From assembly GCA_026996955.1 (NCBI GenBank), contig JALWJV010000354.1:4337-10184 (forward strand): a DNA stretch of 5,848 nt. Direction: 5' to 3'. This document shows positions 1-5,713 of this stretch, piece after piece (position 1 is the stretch's first letter; every line of letters begins with the position of its first letter). The position numbers and the translations under genes were made by a program. The notes beneath the pieces were generated by a model. That model worked only from the letters and a program-made list of their open reading frames with translations. It did no database searches and was not told the DNA's origin. This DNA comes from Deltaproteobacteria bacterium. GTDB lineage: Bacteria > Desulfobacterota > Dissulfuribacteria > Dissulfuribacterales > QOAL01.

Positions 1-116
1 CTGCATCTCCTTTGTCAGAGGAATTCCCATATAGCCGACTATTATGGGAATTCCCCTTTCGCGGATATGCAGCAAATCCGACAATCGCTCAATCTAGGTT
101 TACGGTATCATAAAAA
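1..116. other. Non-coding leader upstream of pheS
   Basis: No gene can be supported here. Two + frames stay open to the left edge, but neither resembles the end of ribosomal protein L20 (rplT), the gene that often precedes pheS, and neither has a credible start. The stretch holds the stem-loop at 20-54, a weak second stem (CGGAT 62-66 with ATCCG 76-80), and an A-rich run directly before the pheS ATG. No T-box motif (the AGGGTGGNACCGCG type) is present, and I found no convincing -35/-10 pair with normal spacing. The region may be a 5' untranslated leader or a spacer after a gene outside the window. Confidence 0.6.
20..54. repeat. Perfect 12-bp inverted repeat / stem-loop before pheS
   Basis: GGAATTCCCATA (20-31) is the exact reverse complement of TATGGGAATTCC (43-54). 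TAG 32-34 can pair with CTA 39-41 if T42 is bulged, giving about 15 bp closed by a CCGA loop. Each arm also contains the palindrome GGAATTCC, so the site is a pair of palindromes 27 bp apart as well as a hairpin. No T-run follows (the next bases are CCTTTCGCGG), so it does not look like a classic intrinsic terminator. It could be a REP-like element, an RNA leader structure or a paired protein-binding site; the sequence does not decide between these. Confidence 0.75.
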
Positions 117-1136
117 ATGCTTGACCGGCTTGAAACCATAAGGACAGAGGCGCTGGAGGCGCTGGAGGCAGCGCAAAAGAAGGGCAGAGAGGCAATAGAG
201 GAGCTCAGGGTAAAGGTAACAGGCCGCAAGGGAGAACTTACCAGCATCCTCAAGTCCATTGGAACCCTGCCGCCTGATCAGCGCCCACTGGTAGGCCAAC
301 TGGCCAACAAATACAAAAAAGAGATTGAATCTGCCATAAAGAAGGCACTTAAATCTCTTGAAGAGAGCGGGGACTCAGCTTGCATTTCAGGTTTTGACCC
401 TACTCTTCCAGGAAGGCGACTGCCCTCAGGCACACTTCATCCTGTTGCAAAGGTAATGGATGAGATATGTGCAATTTTTAACCGAATGGGGTTTTCCGTT
501 GCCCAGGGGCCAGAGATAGAACTTGATTTCTATAATTTTGAGGCGCTTAACATCCCGCCGGATCATCCTGCAAGGGATATGCAGGATACCTTTTATATAG
601 ACGAAAAAGTCCTCCTGCGCACCCACACCTCTCCTATCCAGATCCGTACAATGGAAAAGATTCAGCCTCCTCTGCGCATCATAGCGCCGGGCAAGGTGTA
701 CAGGTGTGACTCAGACGTCACCCATACCCCCATGTTCCACCAGGTGGAAGGCCTTATGGTTGATACCAATGTCTCCTTTGCTGATCTCAAGGGGATACTG
801 ACCCACTTTATACATGAAATTTTCAGCAGCGGTACCGGCGTAAGGTTCCGTCCAAGTTTCTTCCCGTTTACAGAGCCCAGTGCTGAAGTTGACATACAGT
901 GTGTCATCTGTGGAGGAAGCGGGTGCCGTGTCTGCTCCCATACCGGCTGGCTTGAGGTGCTTGGTGCAGGCCTTGTACATCCTGCAGTGTTCAGGCATGT
1001 AGGGTATGACACTGAAAAGTACAGTGGATTTGCCTTTGGCCTGGGAATTGAACGAATTACCATGCTCAAGTACGGGATTGATGATCTGAGACTCTTCTTT
1101 GATAATGACATCAGGTTCCTGACGCAGTTTAAGTAG
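117..1136 (+). CDS. pheS: Phenylalanine--tRNA ligase alpha subunit
   Basis: Catalytic subunit of the alpha2-beta2 class II enzyme that activates phenylalanine with ATP and charges tRNA-Phe in the cytoplasm. The 339 residues are close to the family's usual length. Residues 1-90 are the charged helical N-terminal arm that contacts tRNA. The catalytic domain follows, with LPGR at 97-100, LHPV at 107-110, GPEIE at 131-135, RTHTS at 168-172, the motif 2 stretch RIIAPGKVYR (187-196) leading to THTPMFHQVEG (202-212), FRPSFFPFTEPSAEVD (244-259), and motif 3 GFAFGLGIER (304-313). A306 corresponds to the E. coli A294 position of the Phe pocket. Residues 262-273 carry a CX2CX4CX2C insertion, also found in Firmicutes-type PheS. 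An in-frame TAA at 111-113 makes ATG 117 the first possible start, and the N-terminus fits the family, although no good Shine-Dalgarno is visible. pheT follows after 52 nt, so the two are almost certainly cotranscribed. Confidence 0.98.
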   Translation: MLDRLETIRTEALEALEAAQKKGREAIEELRVKVTGRKGELTSILKSIGTLPPDQRPLVGQLANKYKKEIESAIKKALKSLEESGDSACISGFDPTLPGRRLPSGTLHPVAKVMDEICAIFNRMGFSVAQGPEIELDFYNFEALNIPPDHPARDMQDTFYIDEKVLLRTHTSPIQIRTMEKIQPPLRIIAPGKVYRCDSDVTHTPMFHQVEGLMVDTNVSFADLKGILTHFIHEIFSSGTGVRFRPSFFPFTEPSAEVDIQCVICGGSGCRVCSHTGWLEVLGAGLVHPAVFRHVGYDTEKYSGFAFGLGIERITMLKYGIDDLRLFFDNDIRFLTQFK

Positions 1137-1188
1137 CTGGATCAAGAAGTTGCCCGCCGTTAACATGGCAGGGCGGAAATGGAAAGTC

Positions 1189-3591
1189 ATGCTGATTCTT
1201 ACCTCGTGGTTAAAAGAATTTGTGCCGTTTGAATGCCCTGTTACAGAGCTTGCCCATGAGCTCACCATGGCAGGCCTGGAAGTTGAAGGCATTGAGTCTG
1301 CCTGGAAAGGCATTGAGAAGGTAATAGCTGTGCGCATTGTGTCATGCGCTTCTCATCCTTCTGAAAAACATCTCAGGATATGTTCCATTGATACTGGTGA
1401 AAGCGAAGTCACCGTGGTCTGCGGTGCCCCCAATGTCAGGGAGGGCAAGATAGCAGCCCTTGCACTTCCTGGCACAGTGCTTCCTGATGGAAATGTTGTA
1501 AAGGAGGCGCTTGTTCACGATGTAAGATCAAGAGGCATGCTCTGCTCAGAGGCAGAACTTGGCATAGGTGATGATGCATCCGGAATTATGTACCTGAATG
1601 ATGACATCAGGCCTGGAACGCCGGTTATTGAAGCACTTGGCCTGGAAGACCAGGTGCTTGAGCTTGGGATTACTCCAAACCGGCCTGACTGCCTCAGCGT
1701 GCTTGGCGTGGCAAGGGAAGTTTCAGCCCTCCAGGACCTTTCTCTTACACTGCCTTTCAAGCCATCTGTTTCACAGCCCGAAAAGCCATCTGATGCCGTA
1801 TCAATCACCATTGAAGACAGCGAGCTATGCGGGAGATATGTTGGAGCCATAATCCGGGGGGTAAAGGTGGGGCCTGCGCCTTCATGGATAACATCCAGGC
1901 TTGCTGCAAGCGGTATCAGGCCAATAAACAACATAGTTGATGTGACAAATTACGTTATGCTTGAAACAGGGCAGCCTCTTCATGCATTTGACCTGAACCT
2001 GCTGGATGGAAAGGCAATAGTTGTAAGGTGTGCAAAAAAGGGCGAGAAGCTTACCACCCTGGATGGCAAGGAACGTGAGCTTCAGGAAGACATGCTGGCA
2101 ATCTGTGATGCATCAAAGCCTGTGGCAGTGGCAGGTGTAATGGGAGGGGCAAATTCCGAGGTTTCTGAATCCACAGTTGATATACTGCTTGAAAGCGCAT
2201 GGTTCCAGCCGTCACAGGTCAGGCGCACAGCCAGGAGACTCAAGCTCTCCACAGAGGCATCCTACCGTTTTGAAAGGGGTGTGGACCCGTCCGGCACATT
2301 GCGGGCAATGCACCGGGCAGCAGAACTGATACTCCAGACAGCAGGCGGCACACTTGAGGCCTGGCGGGATGAATGCCCGAAGGAGTTTGTGCCTGCCAGG
2401 GTTACCCTGCGTACAGAACGGGCAGCACGGCTTATTGGTGCAGATATTACAGCCGACATGATGGACCGGTATCTTTCCAGGCTTTCCTTTGAGACAACCC
2501 GTGAAGATAACCTGATAAAAACCGTTGTACCGCTGTTCAGGCCTGATATCACAGAGGAAATTGACCTGGTAGAAGAGATAGCCAGGATGCACGGTTTTGA
2601 TAACATCCCTACTACAGCTCCGGTTGCAAGTATTATAACCGAAGAACTGGAGTCCTACAGGGACATAGAGTCACGGGTACGGCAGATACTGGCATCATCC
2701 GGAGTAAACGAGATAATCTCCTACAGTTTTACATCTCCGGCAGACATTACTGCCCTGGGCTTTGCTCAGGACGATCCGCGCCTTAAAATGGTTAAGGTAC
2801 AGAACCCTCTGACTGAAGATCAGTCTGTTATGCGCACGTCCCTTGTTCCATCCCTACTGAGAACAGTTTCGAGAAATATGGCAAGGCGGAATCTTGATCT
2901 CAGGCTCTTTGAAACCGGTACGGTATTTTTTGACCAGGGGCATGAAAAACAGCCCGGGGAGGAAAAGAGGCTTGCCTGTGTTATTACAGGAAAGAGGCTG
3001 CCAGAGAGCTGGGCATGGCCGGATGAGACGTGTGACTTCTTTGACATTAAAGGGATACTTGAAGAGCTGCTTGAAAGCCTGGGTATCAACTATGAAGTAA
3101 AACCCCAGGCAGAAGACTCGCCATTTTATATAAACGGCGCATCAATCTCCATATTCTCCGGCAATACTCTGATTGGGACTGCAGGAGAGATAATGCCGCA
3201 GGTTCTGAAAAAATTTGATATTTCTGCCCCGGTATATCTCTTTGATCTTGGGCTTGATGAGATGCTGTCCAGCGCAGATTTTAACAGGCAGTTTAAAAAA
3301 CTGCCGCGTTATCCATCCCTTGAACTTGATATTGCCATTGTATTAAATGATAGTGTACGGGCTGCTGACATAATCTCGTTCATCAGGGAACATGCCCCGG
3401 CGTTAATGGAAGATGTCAGGATTTTTGACGTATATTCAGGCAAACCCATTCCCCAGGGTAAAAAGAGTATTGCAGTAAGATTTATCTACAGGGCGGAAGA
3501 TCGTACATTGACTGACCATGAGGTAAACGCATTTCATCAGCCCCTTGTTGATGATATCCTGCGGGAATTCCAGGCTGAGCTTAGGCAATAA
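1189..3591 (+). CDS. pheT: Phenylalanine--tRNA ligase beta subunit
   Basis: Large subunit of phenylalanyl-tRNA synthetase; it binds tRNA, edits mischarged Tyr-tRNA-Phe and completes the heterotetramer with PheS. From ATG 1189 it has 800 residues, normal for bacterial PheT. Visible domains: B1 plus tRNA-binding OB fold (about 45-150), the signature GITPNRPDCLS (160-170), the B3/B4 editing domain (about 209-360) with QPLHAFD (H265), E335 and STEASYRFERG (T355, A357) at the E. coli editing positions, the B5 domain (about 400-477) with acidic residues D453, D459, E462 and E463 matching the E. coli Mg-binding set, a catalytic-like core (about 480-690), and the C-terminal ferredoxin-fold anticodon-binding domain (about 705-800, from LPRYPSLELD). 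The frame stays open upstream to TTG 1150 and ATG 1165, but family members start with the equivalent of MLILTSWLKEF, and purine-rich GGCGGA and GGAAAG lie just before ATG 1189, so that start is preferred. Confidence 0.97.
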   Translation: MLILTSWLKEFVPFECPVTELAHELTMAGLEVEGIESAWKGIEKVIAVRIVSCASHPSEKHLRICSIDTGESEVTVVCGAPNVREGKIAALALPGTVLPDGNVVKEALVHDVRSRGMLCSEAELGIGDDASGIMYLNDDIRPGTPVIEALGLEDQVLELGITPNRPDCLSVLGVAREVSALQDLSLTLPFKPSVSQPEKPSDAVSITIEDSELCGRYVGAIIRGVKVGPAPSWITSRLAASGIRPINNIVDVTNYVMLETGQPLHAFDLNLLDGKAIVVRCAKKGEKLTTLDGKERELQEDMLAICDASKPVAVAGVMGGANSEVSESTVDILLESAWFQPSQVRRTARRLKLSTEASYRFERGVDPSGTLRAMHRAAELILQTAGGTLEAWRDECPKEFVPARVTLRTERAARLIGADITADMMDRYLSRLSFETTREDNLIKTVVPLFRPDITEEIDLVEEIARMHGFDNIPTTAPVASIITEELESYRDIESRVRQILASSGVNEIISYSFTSPADITALGFAQDDPRLKMVKVQNPLTEDQSVMRTSLVPSLLRTVSRNMARRNLDLRLFETGTVFFDQGHEKQPGEEKRLACVITGKRLPESWAWPDETCDFFDIKGILEELLESLGINYEVKPQAEDSPFYINGASISIFSGNTLIGTAGEIMPQVLKKFDISAPVYLFDLGLDEMLSSADFNRQFKKLPRYPSLELDIAIVLNDSVRAADIISFIREHAPALMEDVRIFDVYSGKPIPQGKKSIAVRFIYRAEDRTLTDHEVNAFHQPLVDDILREFQAELRQ

Positions 3592-3634
3592 TTTTGTTAC
3601 TGTTCAGCGTAGTAACCATTATGTTAATAAAGGT

Positions 3635-3814
3635 TGGTAAATGGTCTTGTTTTTCCGTTCCGGTGAACAATTTCTTGTTTTTCTAAGGCTTGCTCCGCCA
3701 AAATCGCGAAACTCACTCGTCCCTCGCTTAGACAGACGCGATTTTTGTGGCTGCGCTTCGCCAAGAAAAACTACGAAATTCTTCATAGTCACTCCAAAAC
3801 AAGACCATTTACCA
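3635..3814. repeat. 180-bp imperfect palindromic element (MITE/REP-like)
   Basis: The ends are a perfect 19-bp inverted repeat: 3635-3653 (TGGTAAATGGTCTTGTTTT) and its reverse complement at 3796-3814. Further in, pairing resumes in blocks: TGAA 3664-3667 with TTCA 3782-3785, AATTTC 3669-3674 with GAAATT 3775-3780, GTTTTTCT 3677-3684 with AGAAAAAC 3764-3771, an imperfect GC-rich block 3687-3699 with 3749-3762, and AAAATCGCG 3700-3708 with CGCGATTTT 3737-3745. A 28-nt unpaired loop (3709-3736) is left. The whole could fold as one long hairpin in DNA or RNA. Open frames of about 65 codons occur on both strands, but they are by-products of the palindrome and look like no known protein. It lies between pheT and the HU/IHF gene, inside what is normally an operon, which suggests insertion of a non-autonomous element. 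I could not identify a clear target-site duplication. Confidence 0.8.
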
Positions 3815-3842
3815 CGCCGCATAGATACATAATTTTTTTATT

Positions 3843-4139
3843 ATGTCCGATACCCTGACCAAACGCCGAATATCGCAATATATCAGTGAGGAGATGGGTT
3901 TTTCGGTTCGAAGCGTGGAGGGGATAGTTGACCAGCTCTTTTCCTTCATGGAACAGGCGCTTTTAGAGGGACATGATATAAAGATTGTTCGATTCGGAAC
4001 CTTTACCACTGTTGAAAAAAAGGCGCGCAAGGGGACAGACCTTGCCACAGGAAAGCCTGTAACCATTCCTCCGAGACGCAAGGTGGTCTTCAGACCAAGC
4101 AGAACGCTCAAGGGAATTGTCAATGCCCGGACAGGGTAA
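3843..4139 (+). CDS. ihfA: HU/IHF-family DNA-binding protein, IHF alpha position
   Basis: Small nucleoid-associated protein expected to bind and bend DNA as a dimer. Its 98 residues match the family length. Residues 1-45 form the helical dimerisation half (KRRISQYISEEMGFS onwards). The core strand is DIKIVRFGTF (45-54), and the DNA-gripping arm runs from about 57 to 78. The closing segment RRKVVFRPSRTLKGIVN (78-94) resembles IHF alpha, as does its place after pheT. Two departures stand out: the usual GRNPxTG arm tip reads GTDLATG (64-70), so the intercalating proline is replaced by Leu67, and the usual glycine before FG is Arg50. The protein could thus be a divergent IHF alpha or another HU-like paralogue. 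No Shine-Dalgarno precedes ATG 3843; the upstream bases are AT-rich with a T7 run. Its end overlaps the next gene by 17 nt. Confidence 0.88.
   Translation: MSDTLTKRRISQYISEEMGFSVRSVEGIVDQLFSFMEQALLEGHDIKIVRFGTFTTVEKKARKGTDLATGKPVTIPPRRKVVFRPSRTLKGIVNARTG
4110..4116 (+). promoter_or_regulatory. Ribosome binding site that sets the merR start
   Basis: AAGGGAA lies inside the end of the HU/IHF reading frame, and its GGGA core ends 7 nt before ATG 4123. An in-frame TTG at 4117 is too close to this site to use it, so ATG 4123 is chosen as the start. It is the clearest Shine-Dalgarno in the window, and its position inside the upstream gene suggests that translation of the two is coupled. Confidence 0.65.
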
Positions 4140-4482
4140 AAAATATTACAGGATAGGGGAGGTCAGCCGCATTACAGGGGTTGAACCGCACGTCCTGCGC
4201 TATTGGGAAAGTGAATTCCCCCAGATCAAACCGCGCCGGGTTGCCAGGCAGCGTCTTTTCAGACAAAAAGACCTTGAGACAGTAAAACGAATCCATCACC
4301 TCCTTCACAACGAAGGATTTACAATAAATGGCGCCAAAAAACAGCTTCTTAAAGAACAGCGCCGAAAAAAAACTCCCGTTCCATCATCTGCAGATACTCC
4401 CCGGCCTGTAAGCAGGAAACAGATACTCACCCGCGTCAGGCAGGAGCTGTCAGAGATTGAGCGGCTTCTGGAACAATTTTAA
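4123..4482 (+). CDS. MerR-family transcriptional regulator, short form
   Basis: Probable DNA-binding regulator of 119 residues. Residues 8-29 form the winged helix-turn-helix of MerR proteins (YYRIGEVSRITGVEPHVLRYWE, with the hallmark RYWE at 26-29). Residues 34-50 are the wing (with QRLFRQKD), and 51-76 are the following helices (DLETVKRIHHLL, then the EGFTINGAKKQLL type of ending). After a basic, Pro/Ser-rich linker (about 77-95), a helix at 96-119 (RKQILTRVRQELSEIERLL) could form a dimerising coiled coil. There is no separate effector domain and no cysteine at all, so it is not a thiol-based metal or redox sensor of the MerR/SoxR kind. Similar small MerR proteins are known next to ihfA in deltaproteobacteria, but I know of no firm target. 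It overlaps the upstream gene by 17 nt and is followed by pheA after 18 nt. Control of this operon is a guess. Confidence 0.9.
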   Translation: MPGQGKKYYRIGEVSRITGVEPHVLRYWESEFPQIKPRRVARQRLFRQKDLETVKRIHHLLHNEGFTINGAKKQLLKEQRRKKTPVPSSADTPRPVSRKQILTRVRQELSEIERLLEQF

Positions 4483-4500
4483 TACCTGCAAACCACCATC

Positions 4501-5619
4501 ATGCCAATCAATATGGACGACAAACAGTATCAACAATTAAAACCCCTTCGAGAAAGGATTGACAGCATAGACAGGGAGCTTGTCAAGCTGCTACAGGAAC
4601 GGCTGGAATGCGCTGAAAAGATAGGAAATATCAAGGCTCAGAGCAGGCAGGAGCCCCTCGATCTGGTGAGGGAAAAGGAGGTAATCAATCACATCCTCTC
4701 CTACAATCAGGATAAATTTCCTCCGGAGGGCCTTAAGGTCATATTTGGAGAGATAATTTCTGCATGCCGCAATGCACAGCGTCCTGCACGGATAGGATAT
4801 CTTGGCCCGGAAACCACCTTTACCCACATGGCTGCAACAGACTTCTTCGGTCAGGCACCGGATTTTATCCCCCAGCCAAGCATCACAGACGTTTTTGAAG
4901 AGGTAGAGAGGAAGCGGGTAGATTTTGGGGTTGTACCCATTGAAAATTCTGTAGAAGGTACAGTTGCCCTGACCCTTGATGGACTATGTGACTACAAAAT
5001 AAAGGTTTGCGGTGAAATCTATCTGCCCATATCACATGATCTAATAAGCCAGACAGGCCGAACTGACCAGATACGCCGCATCTTGTCTCACCCCCATGCC
5101 CTTGCCCAGTGCAGGGTGTGGCTGCAGAAGCACTTCCCTGGTGTCCCGACCGAAGAGGTGGTAAGCACTGCACAGGCAGCCCGATGGGCATCTGTTGATC
5201 CCACTGTGGCTGCTGTTGCAAGTCCCCTTGCAGCAAGGACATACAACCTGCAGGTAGTGGAAAAACGCATAGAAGATTTTGCTGGCAATACTACCCGTTT
5301 TCTTATCCTGGGGCATAAATGTCCACGTCCATCCGGAAATGACAAGACCTCTCTGCTGCTAAGCCTTGAAGACAGGCCTGGGTCACTTTTCAGGCTTCTT
5401 GAGCCCCTTGCCAAGAAGGGGATAAATCTGACAAAGATACAGTCGAGGCCGGTAAAAGACGAGCCCTGGCGATACCTCTTCTATGTTGATATTGCCGGGC
5501 ATATTGAAGATGACGAGGTGAAAGAGGGTGTGGAGTCCATCAGGGAGGGGTGCACGTTCCTTGAATGGTTAGGCTCTTACCCCATGGGGGAGTTGAGCGA
5601 TCCCGGTGATAAACTATAG
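4501..5619 (+). CDS. pheA: Bifunctional chorismate mutase / prephenate dehydratase (P-protein)
   Basis: Cytoplasmic enzyme that turns chorismate into prephenate and then phenylpyruvate, the direct precursor of phenylalanine. Its 372 residues match fused P-proteins. Residues 13-95 are the AroQ chorismate mutase helices, with R17, R34, K45, D54, R57 and E58 at the E. coli active-site positions. Residues 97-270 are prephenate dehydratase, from IGYLGPETTFTH through GVVPIENSVEGTV (143-155), LSHPHALAQCR (195-205) and the NTTRF motif (263-267, catalytic TRF at 265-267). Residues 281-361 are an ACT domain with DRPGSL (291-296) and KIQSRPVKDEPWRYLFYVD (312-330); these correspond to the GALV and ESRP regions that bind phenylalanine for feedback inhibition, with Gln in place of the usual Glu. 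The start is ATG 4501, with ATG 4513 as an alternative; neither has a clear Shine-Dalgarno. It lies in the same frame as merR, six codons after its stop, so it is probably the last gene of the operon. Confidence 0.96.
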   Translation: MPINMDDKQYQQLKPLRERIDSIDRELVKLLQERLECAEKIGNIKAQSRQEPLDLVREKEVINHILSYNQDKFPPEGLKVIFGEIISACRNAQRPARIGYLGPETTFTHMAATDFFGQAPDFIPQPSITDVFEEVERKRVDFGVVPIENSVEGTVALTLDGLCDYKIKVCGEIYLPISHDLISQTGRTDQIRRILSHPHALAQCRVWLQKHFPGVPTEEVVSTAQAARWASVDPTVAAVASPLAARTYNLQVVEKRIEDFAGNTTRFLILGHKCPRPSGNDKTSLLLSLEDRPGSLFRLLEPLAKKGINLTKIQSRPVKDEPWRYLFYVDIAGHIEDDEVKEGVESIREGCTFLEWLGSYPMGELSDPGDKL

Positions 5620-5639
5620 CAGGGATAAACTTTAGCAGG
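5608..5639. repeat. 16-bp tandem duplication across the pheA stop codon
   Basis: GATAAACTATAGCAGG (5608-5623) is followed directly by GATAAACTTTAGCAGG (5624-5639), 15 of 16 bases identical. The pheA TAG (5617-5619) lies in the first unit. The second unit falls in another frame relative to pheA and is non-coding. It looks like a recent replication slip. Confidence 0.8.
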
Positions 5640-5652
5640 TTCAGCACCTGCT
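5634..5652. other. Small stem-loop after pheA
   Basis: AGCAGGT (5634-5640) pairs with ACCTGCT (5646-5652) around a TCAGC loop. Only TTCATTCC follows, with no proper T-run, so on its own it is a weak terminator candidate. It may help protect the 3' end of the operon transcript, or it may be incidental. Confidence 0.4.
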
Positions 5653-5683
5653 TCATTCCTGGATAGAACGATTCCTGAATTTG

Positions 5684-5711
5684 ATAAAGGCGGGCTTTAG
5701 CCCGCCTTTAT
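5684..5711 (+). terminator. Intrinsic terminator after pheA, probably bidirectional
   Basis: ATAAAGGCGGGC (5684-5695) pairs perfectly with GCCCGCCTTTAT (5700-5711) around a TTTA loop: a 12-bp stem with a GC-rich core and A/T flanks, followed by TATTATTATG. The A/T arms supply a T-rich tail in both directions. This suits its place between pheA and a gene ending at 5714 on the opposite strand. Confidence 0.88.
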
Positions 5712-5713
5712 TA

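Noticed and set aside
12..113. Possible aromatic-rich leader peptide from TTG 12, ending TAA 111-113, as in phe attenuators
   Set aside because: The Phe/Tyr/Trp codons come largely from the GAATTC-containing palindromes. There is no ribosome binding site, and no terminator/antiterminator pair with a T-run follows.
1..116. T-box riboswitch or end of rplT upstream of pheS
   Set aside because: No T-box consensus or specifier/terminator layout is visible, and no frame looks like the L20 C-terminus.
711..1337. 208-codon open frame on the - strand
   Set aside because: It lies opposite the well-supported pheS and pheT frames, resembles no known family, and is explained as a shadow of their codon use.
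1598..1852. 84-codon + strand frame inside pheT
   Set aside because: pheT is continuous and conserved here in its own frame; this frame has no family resemblance.
3596..3616. Terminator after pheT from GTTACT/AGTAAC
   Set aside because: The stem is only 6 bp with a 9-nt loop, AT-rich, and no T-run follows.
3619..3832. Two short open frames, one on each strand, in the pheT-ihfA gap
   Set aside because: They overlap almost completely and fall on the long palindrome, so both follow from its symmetry. Neither has a convincing start signal or a recognisable domain.
5041..5414. Several antisense frames opposite pheA
   Set aside because: All lie within the conserved dehydratase and ACT coding sequence and look like shadows.
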